Origin: Phycisphaerales bacterium
Lineage (GTDB): Bacteria > Planctomycetota > Phycisphaerae > Phycisphaerales > SM1A02
Direction of reading: 5' to 3'
Assembly: GCA_022447205.1 (NCBI GenBank)
Contig: JAKVBQ010000010.1
Coordinates: 17,656 to 81,655, forward strand
DNA length: 64,000 nt
Both the position numbers and the translations under genes were made by a program. Positions 9,213 to 20,193 of the stretch are shown here, piece after piece (positions within the stretch are counted from its first letter, which is position 1; the number at the start of each line of letters is the position of its first letter). The notes beneath the pieces were generated by a model that was not told where the DNA came from, did not search any database, and worked only from the letters and a program-made list of their open reading frames with translations.

Positions 9213-9239
9213 CCCCTCGCCTTGCGAGGGGTTGTTGTT
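9213..9239 (+). terminator. Rho-independent terminator after dioxygenase gene
   Basis: An 8-bp stem CCCCTCGC/GCGAGGGG with a 3-nt loop is followed by TTGTTGTT. It sits between the dioxygenase stop and the next start and argues against any start of the following gene upstream of it. Confidence 0.75.
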
Positions 9240-9272
9240 GCATTAGCCTTTGGGTTCAAGGGTCTGATTGCC

Positions 9273-12041
9273 ATGGTCCACTCACCGTTGATCCCGTTCC
9301 TGACGACCATGCTGCTTGCCTGCAGCGTGTGGGCCGATCCTCCAGAGGGGTTCATCCGTGAGTCGATCGGGCCATCGTTCGAGAATCCGGTGGGGATTCT
9401 CGAACGTTTCGATGATCGCAAGGTGGTCTGGGAACGTGGCGGCAGGGTCTGGTTGCTTGATGCCGATGGCGCTCGACCTGATGCGCCATGGATCGATCTC
9501 TCGCCGGAGGTGGGGGGCTGGCGGGATCACGGCCTGCTCGGCTGCGCACTTCATCCGTCCTTCGAGCAGACGGGCTGGGTGTACCTGCTCTACGTCGTTG
9601 ACCGACACCATCTGCTCCATGCAGGGACTCCGGACTACGATCCGACCGCCAACGACTACTTCTCCGCCACGATCGGTCGCCTGGTCAGGTACACCGCCCG
9701 GTCCGAGGACGGATTCCAGACGATCGATCCCGAATCACGGCTCGTCCTCATCGGTGAGCGCATCGATGCCGGACTTCCGGTGCTCGGTCAGTCTCATGCC
9801 GTCGGGTCCCTCGTGTTCGGACAGGACGGGACGCTGCTGGCCAGCATGGGAGACTCGGCCTCCTACCTCGCGATGGATGTGGGCGGTGACATGCCCTCCA
9901 TGTACACCAAGGAGGCGCTGGCCGAAGGGATCCTCGCAGCAGACGAGGATGTCGGTGCGTTCCGTGCCCAGTCGATCGATTCATTGTGCGGGAAGATCCT
10001 GAGGATCGACCCGACGAGCGGTGACGGGGTGCCCGGCAATCCGTTCTACGAGGATGATGCGCCTCGATCGGCTCGTTCCAGGGTCTGGAGCCTTGGTTTT
10101 CGCAACCCGTACCGCATGAACCTGGTGCCGGACTCGGGCTCCCACGATCCGATGGATGCGGATCCGGGCGTGCTCCTTGTCGGTGATGTCGGTTGGTTCC
10201 AGAGGGAGGAGGTCACAGTCATCGACCGCCCCGGGCTGAACGGTGGTTGGCCGATCTACGAGGGTCTTCGTGCCGTTCCCTACTACCCTGCATCAGGGAC
10301 GCTGCATCCCGGGGCACCCAATCCGCTTGCGGGTTCCGGATCCTGCGAAGCAACCTTCCGCTTCACCGACCTCCTGCGTGAGGACACGCTCGAGGTCGAC
10401 CCCGTCTTCCTGAATCCATGTCAGGCAAGTCAGGCCGAGGATGCGGTCATCCAGGGTGCCATGGTCAGGAACATGCTCGTCGGTCATTTCGGGGACGGGT
10501 ACGTCGATTTTCAGAATCCCAATGGTGATTCGATCACCTGGTCGATCGACATCCCCCGGTCCGGGACCTGGGAGCTCGGCTTCCGCTACGCACTCGGTAA
10601 TCCGCTCTCGACGCAGCAACCAATTCGCCTGCTGGTCGACGATGAACCGGTCTCCGATTCGATCCCTTTCCCCGGAACCGGTTCCTGGACCGAATGGGAG
10701 ATCCTGCCCTGGACGATCGAGTTCGAAGGGGGGGCCCACCTCGTCACTCTCGAGACCGTCGGTTCCTCCGCACCGCACATCGACTGCCTGTTCATTCGTG
10801 AAGTCGGCGGAGAGGCACTTCTCGAAGTGCCGGAGGAGATCCCCGTCTTCGTTCATCGCCGCCCGCTCTACGACTCGTGGCATGCGACGAAGCGGGCGAT
10901 GGTGCCGACCTTCGTCCAGGGCGTCGCCTCCACCGCCGAGATCGGTACGCCCGGCTCTTCGGTCAGTGGAGCTCCGTTCTTGCAGCTCGCGGTGATCGCC
11001 GGGCCGTACATGGATGCCGTCGATCCTGATGGAAACCCCGGGGACTGGCCGTCGGAATGGGCAGGGGTCTTCTTCGCGGACTACGTCAATCGCTGGATAC
11101 GCGTCGGCACGCTTGATGACGAGCACAGGTTGACCGGTGTTCGCGTCTTCGACACGGGACTCGGTGCACTGACCTTCCTGGGGATGTCCCGTGACCGCAG
11201 CAAGCTGTACGCGATCGACTGGTACGGTGAAATCGCACAGTACCGCTGGGCGCCCGGAGGCAACCAGGCTCCGATCGCACGGTTCAGTCGATCGACCGAT
11301 CACGGTCCTTCGCCTCTTCTCGTCACCCTGGACGCCAGCGAGACCCGCGATCCCAATTCCGAGGACGAGGCCGGACTGACCTATACATGGACGTTCTCGA
11401 ACGGTGACAAGCCGCTGACCGGCAAGGTCGTCGAGCACGAATTCCTGGCGGCATCCGACGCTCCGGAGCGGGTCGACGTGATCCTCACCGTCACGGATCC
11501 CCAGGGCGCCGCCGACATCGTGTCCGGGGTGGTCTCCTTGAACAACACCCCACCGTCGGTCGCGATCACGAGTCCGCTCGACGGATCACTCTATGCCATG
11601 GACGGACCCACAATGCTCGAGTTGCGGGCAGCGGTCTTCGATGCGGAGCATGGCCCGGAAGCACTCTCCTACGAGTGGATGGAAGTCCTGCACCACAACA
11701 CCCACACCCATGACGAACCTCCGATCCTCGAGGAGGAGGCGGCTGTCAAGATCACGCCGCTCGGGTGTGGCATCGAGACCTTCTGGTATCGCTTCCAGCT
11801 CGTGGTCACCGACGCCGCCGGCCTGTCCACGGTCGTTTCGAGCCAGATCTATCCGCAGTGCGAGACGACACCCTGCGGCCCCGACTTCAATGGTGACGGA
11901 TTCGTGAATGGGGCGGATCTCAGCCAGCTGCTCGCGGCCTGGGGGATGTCTGATCCGGACATCGATCTCGATGGGAATGGGGATGTCGACGGCATGGATC
12001 TCTCCGTGCTCCTGTCGCTCTGGGGTCCCTGCGCGCCTTGA
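9273..12041 (+). CDS. Secreted PQQ-type sugar dehydrogenase-like protein with CBM, PKD and dockerin-like tail
   Basis: A 922-residue exported multidomain protein. A signal peptide (cleavage after VWA) precedes a glucose/sorbosone dehydrogenase-like beta-propeller: HGLLGCALHPSFEQTGWVYLLY, GKILRIDPTSGDGVPGNPFY and WSLGFRNPYRMN are characteristic. Around residues 390-510 lies a CBM6/35-like sandwich (GYVDFQNPNGDSITW), the propeller then resumes (FADYVNRWIR), a PKD-like segment follows (NQAPIARFSRS, LTYTWTFSNGD), and the C-terminus has two calcium-loop repeats (DFNGDGFVNGADL, DLDGNGDVDGMDL). It probably acts on extracellular carbohydrate; the cofactor is an inference from the family. Start 9273 lies after the upstream terminator; the frame is open back to 9123. 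Confidence 0.85.
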   Translation: MVHSPLIPFLTTMLLACSVWADPPEGFIRESIGPSFENPVGILERFDDRKVVWERGGRVWLLDADGARPDAPWIDLSPEVGGWRDHGLLGCALHPSFEQTGWVYLLYVVDRHHLLHAGTPDYDPTANDYFSATIGRLVRYTARSEDGFQTIDPESRLVLIGERIDAGLPVLGQSHAVGSLVFGQDGTLLASMGDSASYLAMDVGGDMPSMYTKEALAEGILAADEDVGAFRAQSIDSLCGKILRIDPTSGDGVPGNPFYEDDAPRSARSRVWSLGFRNPYRMNLVPDSGSHDPMDADPGVLLVGDVGWFQREEVTVIDRPGLNGGWPIYEGLRAVPYYPASGTLHPGAPNPLAGSGSCEATFRFTDLLREDTLEVDPVFLNPCQASQAEDAVIQGAMVRNMLVGHFGDGYVDFQNPNGDSITWSIDIPRSGTWELGFRYALGNPLSTQQPIRLLVDDEPVSDSIPFPGTGSWTEWEILPWTIEFEGGAHLVTLETVGSSAPHIDCLFIREVGGEALLEVPEEIPVFVHRRPLYDSWHATKRAMVPTFVQGVASTAEIGTPGSSVSGAPFLQLAVIAGPYMDAVDPDGNPGDWPSEWAGVFFADYVNRWIRVGTLDDEHRLTGVRVFDTGLGALTFLGMSRDRSKLYAIDWYGEIAQYRWAPGGNQAPIARFSRSTDHGPSPLLVTLDASETRDPNSEDEAGLTYTWTFSNGDKPLTGKVVEHEFLAASDAPERVDVILTVTDPQGAADIVSGVVSLNNTPPSVAITSPLDGSLYAMDGPTMLELRAAVFDAEHGPEALSYEWMEVLHHNTHTHDEPPILEEEAAVKITPLGCGIETFWYRFQLVVTDAAGLSTVVSSQIYPQCETTPCGPDFNGDGFVNGADLSQLLAAWGMSDPDIDLDGNGDVDGMDLSVLLSLWGPCAP

Positions 12042-12056
12042 TCGCCGAACAAGTCG

Positions 12057-12584
12057 TCACTTGTCTCGTCCGGCCCTGAGCCCGGCACGGTAGATCTCTC
12101 CGTCCTCCTGTCGATGGCAGCAGAAGATGATTTCGCGTGGGGTGTCATGTGCCCGCATGTCGTCCCTGACCGTGTCGATTGCAACCAACGCCGCATCGTG
12201 CTTCGGGTATCCGTAGACACCGGTCGAGATGCAGGGGAATGCGATCGACGTGCAGCCCAGTTCCCGGGAGACCGTCAAGGCCCTGCGATAGCAGGAGGCG
12301 AGCACCATTCGCTCATTCGCGCTTCCGCCCTTCCAGACGGGCCCGACGGCATGGATCACGTGCCGTGCCGGAAGTTGGAACCCGGGTGTCGCCACGGCAT
12401 CTCCCGGCTCGCAGCCACCGATCAGCCGACATGCCGTGCGCAGTTGCGGACCGGCGGCATCGTGGATCGCACCATCCACGCCGCCGCCAGCCTCCAACTC
12501 GGCGTTGGCTGCGTTGACGATGGCATCCACCTCCAGACGGGTGATGTCGTCGACGATGACCGCGATTCGATCCAGTTCGCTCAT
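12057..12584 (-). CDS. Macrodomain protein (O-acetyl-ADP-ribose deacetylase type)
   Basis: A 175-residue single macrodomain. It carries the ligand-binding signatures VDAIVNAANAELEAGGGVDGAIH and FPCISTGVYGYPKHDAA of MacroD/YmdB-class hydrolases, which remove ADP-ribose esters or O-acetyl groups in the cytosol. The sequence is full length for the class. Start 12584 is preceded by GGAG with 9 nt spacing; the in-frame ATG at 12623 is possible. It lies 58 nt downstream of the B12-domain/MeaB fusion gene on the same strand, so both may be in one transcript. It converges on the sugar-dehydrogenase gene with a 15-nt gap. Its target cannot be inferred from sequence. Confidence 0.92.
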   Translation of the reverse strand: MSELDRIAVIVDDITRLEVDAIVNAANAELEAGGGVDGAIHDAAGPQLRTACRLIGGCEPGDAVATPGFQLPARHVIHAVGPVWKGGSANERMVLASCYRRALTVSRELGCTSIAFPCISTGVYGYPKHDAALVAIDTVRDDMRAHDTPREIIFCCHRQEDGEIYRAGLRAGRDK

Positions 12585-12642
12585 GTCACGGCTCCGATCT
12601 CCCCCTGGAGGATCTCCGAGCATCACGACGATCCGGCGGCGT

Positions 12643-13761
12643 TCACTTCTCGAGCAGCTCGTCGAGCAATTCGACGACGCCCTTGCCGAGGGTGGCCACC
12701 GTCTCCAGGATCGGCCGGCCTTCCGCGATGTCGAGGAGCTCCCGCACCAGCTTCGCCTCACCCGCGTGGTCCGCCTTGTTGCAGACGAAGACATTCGCGA
12801 TCTCGAGGATGCCCGCCTTGTCCATCTGCACGGCATCACCCATCCCCGGAACGACGACCACTGCGGTCTTGTCCACCTGGTTCCGGATGGCGACGTCGTT
12901 CTGCCCCGCACCCACCGTCTCGATGAGCAGGGTGTCGTAGCCGGCTCCACCGATCAGGTCGATGATGTCCGGAAGGCTTGCATAGTCCTCACCGACGATC
13001 GCGAGGGATCGATAGAAGATGCCTTCATCGATTCGGTTGAAGTCCACGCGGAGCCGATCCCCGAGGAGTGCTCCGCTGGTGATCGGGCTCATCGGATCGA
13101 AGGCCACGACCGCGATGCGATCCCCGCGCTGCACGGCTTCCGAGGCCATGGCCGCGACGAGTGTCGATTTCCCCGCGCCGGGCGCACCCGTGATCCCGAT
13201 CACCTGCTTCGGTCGACGGCGGGGGAGGTCGGTCGGCTCGCCCGCATGGGCGAGGCTGATCGCCCTGGCCAGTGCGGCCGTAGGGTGATCGTAAGCGCCG
13301 CCGACGTATGGTCGGACCGAGCTGCGCACACCCTCGATGATCTGGTCGAGACCGGTTCCGGTGTGGTGGACCTGCGCGACACCGGCTTCCAGGAGCGTCT
13401 GGACGTCTTCCTGGGGAATGATGCCTCCAACGCTGATCGTCATGTCCTCCCGGCCGACCTCCTTGCACTGATCGATCAGGCGAGGGACCAGCACCAGGTG
13501 GGAATTGCTCATCAGTGAGCAGGCGATCAGGTCGACATCCTCGTCCCGGCCGCTGATGGCCAGGCTGCGAGGCGTCTGCCAGAGTCCGGAGTAGATGACG
13601 TGAATGCCGCTGTCGCGCATCATGCGGCCGATCAATTTCACGCCACGGTCATGCCCGTCGAGGCCGATCTTCCCAAGCAGAACCCTCGGTCGGTGGTCGA
13701 GATCGCCGCAGCGGTCCGTCTTCTCGATCGGGGTGGTTGGTTCGTTGGTGGCGCGGGGCAT
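12643..13761 (-). CDS. B12-binding domain fused to MeaB/ArgK-type GTPase
   Basis: A 372-residue fusion. Residues about 25-150 form a methylmalonyl-CoA-mutase-type cobalamin-binding domain: PRVLLGKIGLDGHDRG contains DxHxxG with the presumptive cobalt ligand His37, followed by IYSGLWQTP and SVGGIIPQEDV. The remainder is a G3E GTPase of the MeaB type: GITGAPGAGKSTL (Walker A), AFDPMSP, LLIETVGAGQND and NKAD. The order matches the first two modules of IcmF (fused isobutyryl-CoA mutase), but the large substrate-binding barrel is absent and no mutase gene occurs in this window. It probably loads or protects the cofactor of a mutase encoded elsewhere. Start 13761 has GGAAG 8 nt ahead. Confidence 0.88.
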   Translation of the reverse strand: MPRATNEPTTPIEKTDRCGDLDHRPRVLLGKIGLDGHDRGVKLIGRMMRDSGIHVIYSGLWQTPRSLAISGRDEDVDLIACSLMSNSHLVLVPRLIDQCKEVGREDMTISVGGIIPQEDVQTLLEAGVAQVHHTGTGLDQIIEGVRSSVRPYVGGAYDHPTAALARAISLAHAGEPTDLPRRRPKQVIGITGAPGAGKSTLVAAMASEAVQRGDRIAVVAFDPMSPITSGALLGDRLRVDFNRIDEGIFYRSLAIVGEDYASLPDIIDLIGGAGYDTLLIETVGAGQNDVAIRNQVDKTAVVVVPGMGDAVQMDKAGILEIANVFVCNKADHAGEAKLVRELLDIAEGRPILETVATLGKGVVELLDELLEK

Positions 13762-13891
13762 TGGGCGACTTCCGACTCCTCTACAGGCCTGAAACGGACC
13801 ATTCCGTTCCGGTCGTGCCTGGTCGGTGACTATACGTGGTCGACTGGATTTTCGCATCCGTGACCACTGCTGGGGCGGCCCCACGGCGGTT

Positions 13892-14686
13892 TCAGGCCGA
13901 GTCCTCGGCCTCCTGCTCGGCCTGCCCTGATGTCCCGTTTGCCGTCTCCTTCGAGGTCAGGGCTTCGGAAGCGCGGGTGATGCCCTCCTCGATCGGCTCG
14001 CCGTTCTCGTCCCAGGTGGAGGGATGGAAGTGGTGGGCGAAGTGACCGATGATCCTGGACATGCCGTCCCAGGGATAGTCGTCGAGGACCAGGGTCCTCT
14101 TGTCCTTGAGTTCCAGTTTGGCCTGCCAGGTCGACTTGTTGCTCGCCTGCGGGTTGATCAGGCCACGCCAGGTGCTCATGTCGATGCCCGTGATCTGGTC
14201 GCCGGGGATCGTGTCGCCCTTTGGTGTCCGGATCGAGCCGTCCTGGTCGAGGATCCAGCCGCCGTTGCGGTACTTCCAGATCGGCCAGACCAGGAACGGG
14301 ATGCCGCTCGCGCCCCCGATGAACCACACGACCAGGCTGATCAGCCCGTCGTACTTGCTGGGCCGTTGGGGCTTGTCATCCGCGTACTGGCTGAGGATCT
14401 GCTCGGCGGCGTTGTACGCAGCCACTTCCTCCTCGGACAGCTTGATGCCGATCTCCTGCTTCTTGCGCGAGGTTTCCTCGAGTGCAGCGACCTGCTCGAC
14501 CGCGGTCATGTACTCGACGTAGGTCCGGTCGCGTTCGGGGATCCTGAACCAGTACTGCCAGGCTCCGTACACCGCCGACACCGCGCAGAGCACCGTCAGC
14601 ACGAGGTACTTGGTCCTCTGCCCCTTGCGAAGGTAGGTGCGGATCTCATCCATGTCGATGTTCCCCCTGCTCATCCTGGTCTTCAT
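13892..14686 (-). CDS. Membrane protein of unknown function
   Basis: A 264-residue protein I do not recognise. A first membrane segment (YLVLTVLCAVSAVYGAWQYW) is followed by a charged, coiled-coil-like stretch (AVEQVAALEETSRKKQEIGI), a second membrane segment (ISLVVWFIGGASGIPFLVWP) and a soluble domain of about 120 residues containing GDTIPGDQITGIDMSTWRG and LVLDDYPWDG, which resembles a PH-like fold. The tail is rich in Glu, Ala and Gln. ATG 14686 overlaps the stop of the upstream lipoprotein gene as ATGA; the internal ATG 14653 has a better Shine-Dalgarno (AGGGGG, 9 nt), so the start is open. Confidence 0.75.
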   Translation of the reverse strand: MKTRMSRGNIDMDEIRTYLRKGQRTKYLVLTVLCAVSAVYGAWQYWFRIPERDRTYVEYMTAVEQVAALEETSRKKQEIGIKLSEEEVAAYNAAEQILSQYADDKPQRPSKYDGLISLVVWFIGGASGIPFLVWPIWKYRNGGWILDQDGSIRTPKGDTIPGDQITGIDMSTWRGLINPQASNKSTWQAKLELKDKRTLVLDDYPWDGMSRIIGHFAHHFHPSTWDENGEPIEEGITRASEALTSKETANGTSGQAEQEAEDSA

Positions 14687-15096
14687 GCATCAGGCGCATC
14701 CCCGTCGCTGTTGCCGATGTCGTAGATGGTGATCCCGGACCAGCGAGACTTCCACTTCTCGACCAGTTCGACGTGCCTCGGGTCGACGAGGTACGCCTGG
14801 TAGCCGGCTTCGTCCTCGAAGGAGACGAGGATTCCGACGGAATAGTCGCTTGCGATGTTCGTCCTGCCGATGTCATGGTGGCCCCCGCAGGCATAGGTCC
14901 TGACTGCTGGGATCGGCTTCAGGAGCCGTTCGCAGTCCGCCTCCAGTTCAGCGGAGCTTGAAGGATCGGTGAGGCTGATCAGCACCACGTGGTTGATCGC
15001 ACCCGGGTCGATCGGCTTCGTGAGGTTCGAGCATCCCGCCACGGCAAGGCAGCCCGCTGCCATCAGGAGCCGTTGGATCACTCGTCGGTTCTTCAT
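14683..15096 (-). CDS. Lipoprotein with stress-responsive A/B barrel (Dabb-like) domain
   Basis: A 137-residue protein with a lipobox LAVAGC after a basic N-terminus (MKNRRVIQR). The mature part begins near INHVVLISLTDPSSSAELEADC and includes YSVGILVSFEDEAGYQAYLVDPRHVELVEKW, the pattern of Dabb (PF07876) dimeric alpha/beta barrels. Their roles vary and are mostly unknown; a lipid-anchored form is less common. Start at 15096 has GGAAGG about 10 nt upstream. It overlaps the following membrane-protein gene by 4 nt, so the two are likely co-expressed. A minus-strand terminator lies just upstream and separates it from nrdJ. Confidence 0.82.
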   Translation of the reverse strand: MKNRRVIQRLLMAAGCLAVAGCSNLTKPIDPGAINHVVLISLTDPSSSAELEADCERLLKPIPAVRTYACGGHHDIGRTNIASDYSVGILVSFEDEAGYQAYLVDPRHVELVEKWKSRWSGITIYDIGNSDGDAPDA

Positions 15097-15163
15097 CTGG
15101 AGGCGGCCTTCCTTCAATGCTGGTTTGTAGAGGGTACCCAAGTCCACTTGCTCCCGCCGGATG

Positions 15164-15203
15164 AAAAATCCCCCCGGAACAAGGTGGGCTAGGTTCCGGG
15201 GGG
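15164..15203 (-). terminator. Rho-independent terminator downstream of nrdJ
   Basis: On the minus strand an 11-bp stem CCCCCCGGAAC/GTTCCGGGGGG closes a 12-nt loop and is followed by ATTTTTC. It lies about 290 nt beyond the nrdJ stop codon; the stretch between (15204-15496) shows no gene I can support. Confidence 0.85.
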
Positions 15204-15496
15204 AGGGGGAGATGTCGGAGATGCCCGTTCAGGCAGCAACTCCGCATTGTTGAACAGACTCTTGACGCCTGAAGCTGGGTTCCCCGATGGTGGGTTCGGG
15301 GGGATCGGAATCCGCGGACTCCGTGCTTATCCGACCCAGGGCAAGGAGGGTCCATCCACTCGCCGACCGACGCATGCCACAGGTGATGTCTCAGGTCTGT
15401 TCCTCGAGGACCAGAGGGGGCAACCCCTGGTCCTTGTTCCGTCTGGTCTCCTTCCGGGAGAGAACTCCCGAAGCCGTCTCCTCCGTTACGTACTCG

Positions 15497-19045
<3,549 letters not shown>

Positions 19046-20178
19046 GGGTTCCGTATCCTTGGAATCTGCTTGAAATCAGAAGCGGTGCGACGACGGGGTC
19101 CGGCGTTCCATGCACTTGGCGGGAAGCCGGACAGGGAGGAATCAGAGGAAAGTCAGAGAGGGAGGGCTTTGCGAGCCCCCTGGGGTGGTGCTCCGCGGGA
19201 GGAGTTCCGCCGGACACGATTGCCTCGGGAGACTCCTGCCGAGGCGACCTTCCAGGGCGATCCGTCACCCTTGAAGGAGTTCAATGCCTGGCAGAAGTGC
19301 ACCCGAAGTTTGTCCATGCCGGTAATCCATCCGTGTCGGCGCGGTCTTCTCGACCCGCGGTAACACCCAGTTGTCCGATTCCACGTCGGAGCTGTGGAAA
19401 TCGGAGCGCTCGATCGGCATCCTTGCCGCCGATGGCAGGGGCATCCGGCCCTTGCCACGTTTCCCGCCGATTGAACGGGTCGCTCGTGTGTGGTCACGTC
19501 CGTTCCGGCTCGCTCGACACCCTCGTATCCTCGAGAGGGGTCAGTTCCCTGGCCGGACCGGCGTGACGACGAACGACCTGTCGCCTCGACGGGACATGAA
19601 GCGGTTTCGAGCAGCCGAAGCCACTCATCCTGGGAGCGTGATGGACATGTGTGGTGTTCGGAACCCACCGGTTCCGATACCCACGCCCCACGCTCCCCCG
19701 GAGGAGCCTGCCCTTGGGCGGGCATCCAAGTCCAGGATGGTTGAAGCCGCTTCGGCCTTCTTCCATCCTGCGTCAGGTCCCACCAGACTGGCGAGGTCCT
19801 GACTCGTCCCCTTGAGCCCTCGCGAACACGAGATGCTCAAAGGATTTACGTTCGAAGTGAGCTCGAGGACGAAACGACTGTTTCGCGCTACTCCTCGTTC
19901 TGCTTGAACGCCTCCAAGGCAGTCGAATCATTCGGTGCCCTGTGAGGATTGGGGTCAATGTACCGCTATATCTTGTGTTCGCAACGGATCCAGACCCACA
20001 ATCTTGTGTCTTTTTAAATGAAATATCAAAGCTACAACCGTGTAGGAACTTACCGCCAAGGCCCCATTCCTGGCAAATGAGGCGGGGTTCTGTGGGGAAG
20101 TTGACAGGACTGTCCATCTCTTTGGCCCGGGTCTGGACCTGAGTTCCCGGTTGTTGGAGGTCAGGTCCGGAGGGGTGT
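19046..20178. other. 1.13-kb region without a supported gene between nrdJ and uvrD
   Basis: Both flanking genes point outward, so this holds two divergent promoters. Frames up to 190 codons exist, but their composition (Arg/Ser/Gly/Pro-rich, no motif) looks like shadow reading of high-GC DNA. A stem-loop with a 7-bp stem (GCCTCGG/CCGAGGC) is at 19222-19245. From about 19930 to 20060 the DNA becomes clearly AT-richer (TTTTTAAATGAAATATCAAA and similar). I tested by eye for a cobalamin riboswitch, tmRNA, RNase P RNA and SRP RNA and found no convincing match. A structured RNA or decayed gene remains possible. Confidence 0.5.
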
Positions 20179-20184
20179 TATCCT
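20179..20184 (+). promoter_or_regulatory. Candidate -10 box, leaderless start of uvrD/pcrA
   Basis: TATCCT ends 9 nt before the ATG at 20194, and no Shine-Dalgarno is near enough to that start (GGAGGGG ends about 18 nt away). Confidence 0.35.
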
Positions 20185-20193
20185 TCCGCGCCG

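Noticed and set aside
19143..19165. GAGGAAAGTC, resembling the P4 segment of RNase P RNA
   Set aside because: No matching downstream ACAGAA/GGCTTA segment or overall fold in either direction.
19153..19725. 190-codon minus-strand frame in the nrdJ-uvrD gap
   Set aside because: Arg/Ser/Gly-rich without motif or Shine-Dalgarno; nothing separates it from chance frames.
20158..20190. GGTCAGGTCCGGA, resembling the apical part of SRP (4.5S) RNA
   Set aside because: The opposite strand of the helix (GGAAGCAGCC type) does not follow, so the hairpin cannot form; likely chance.
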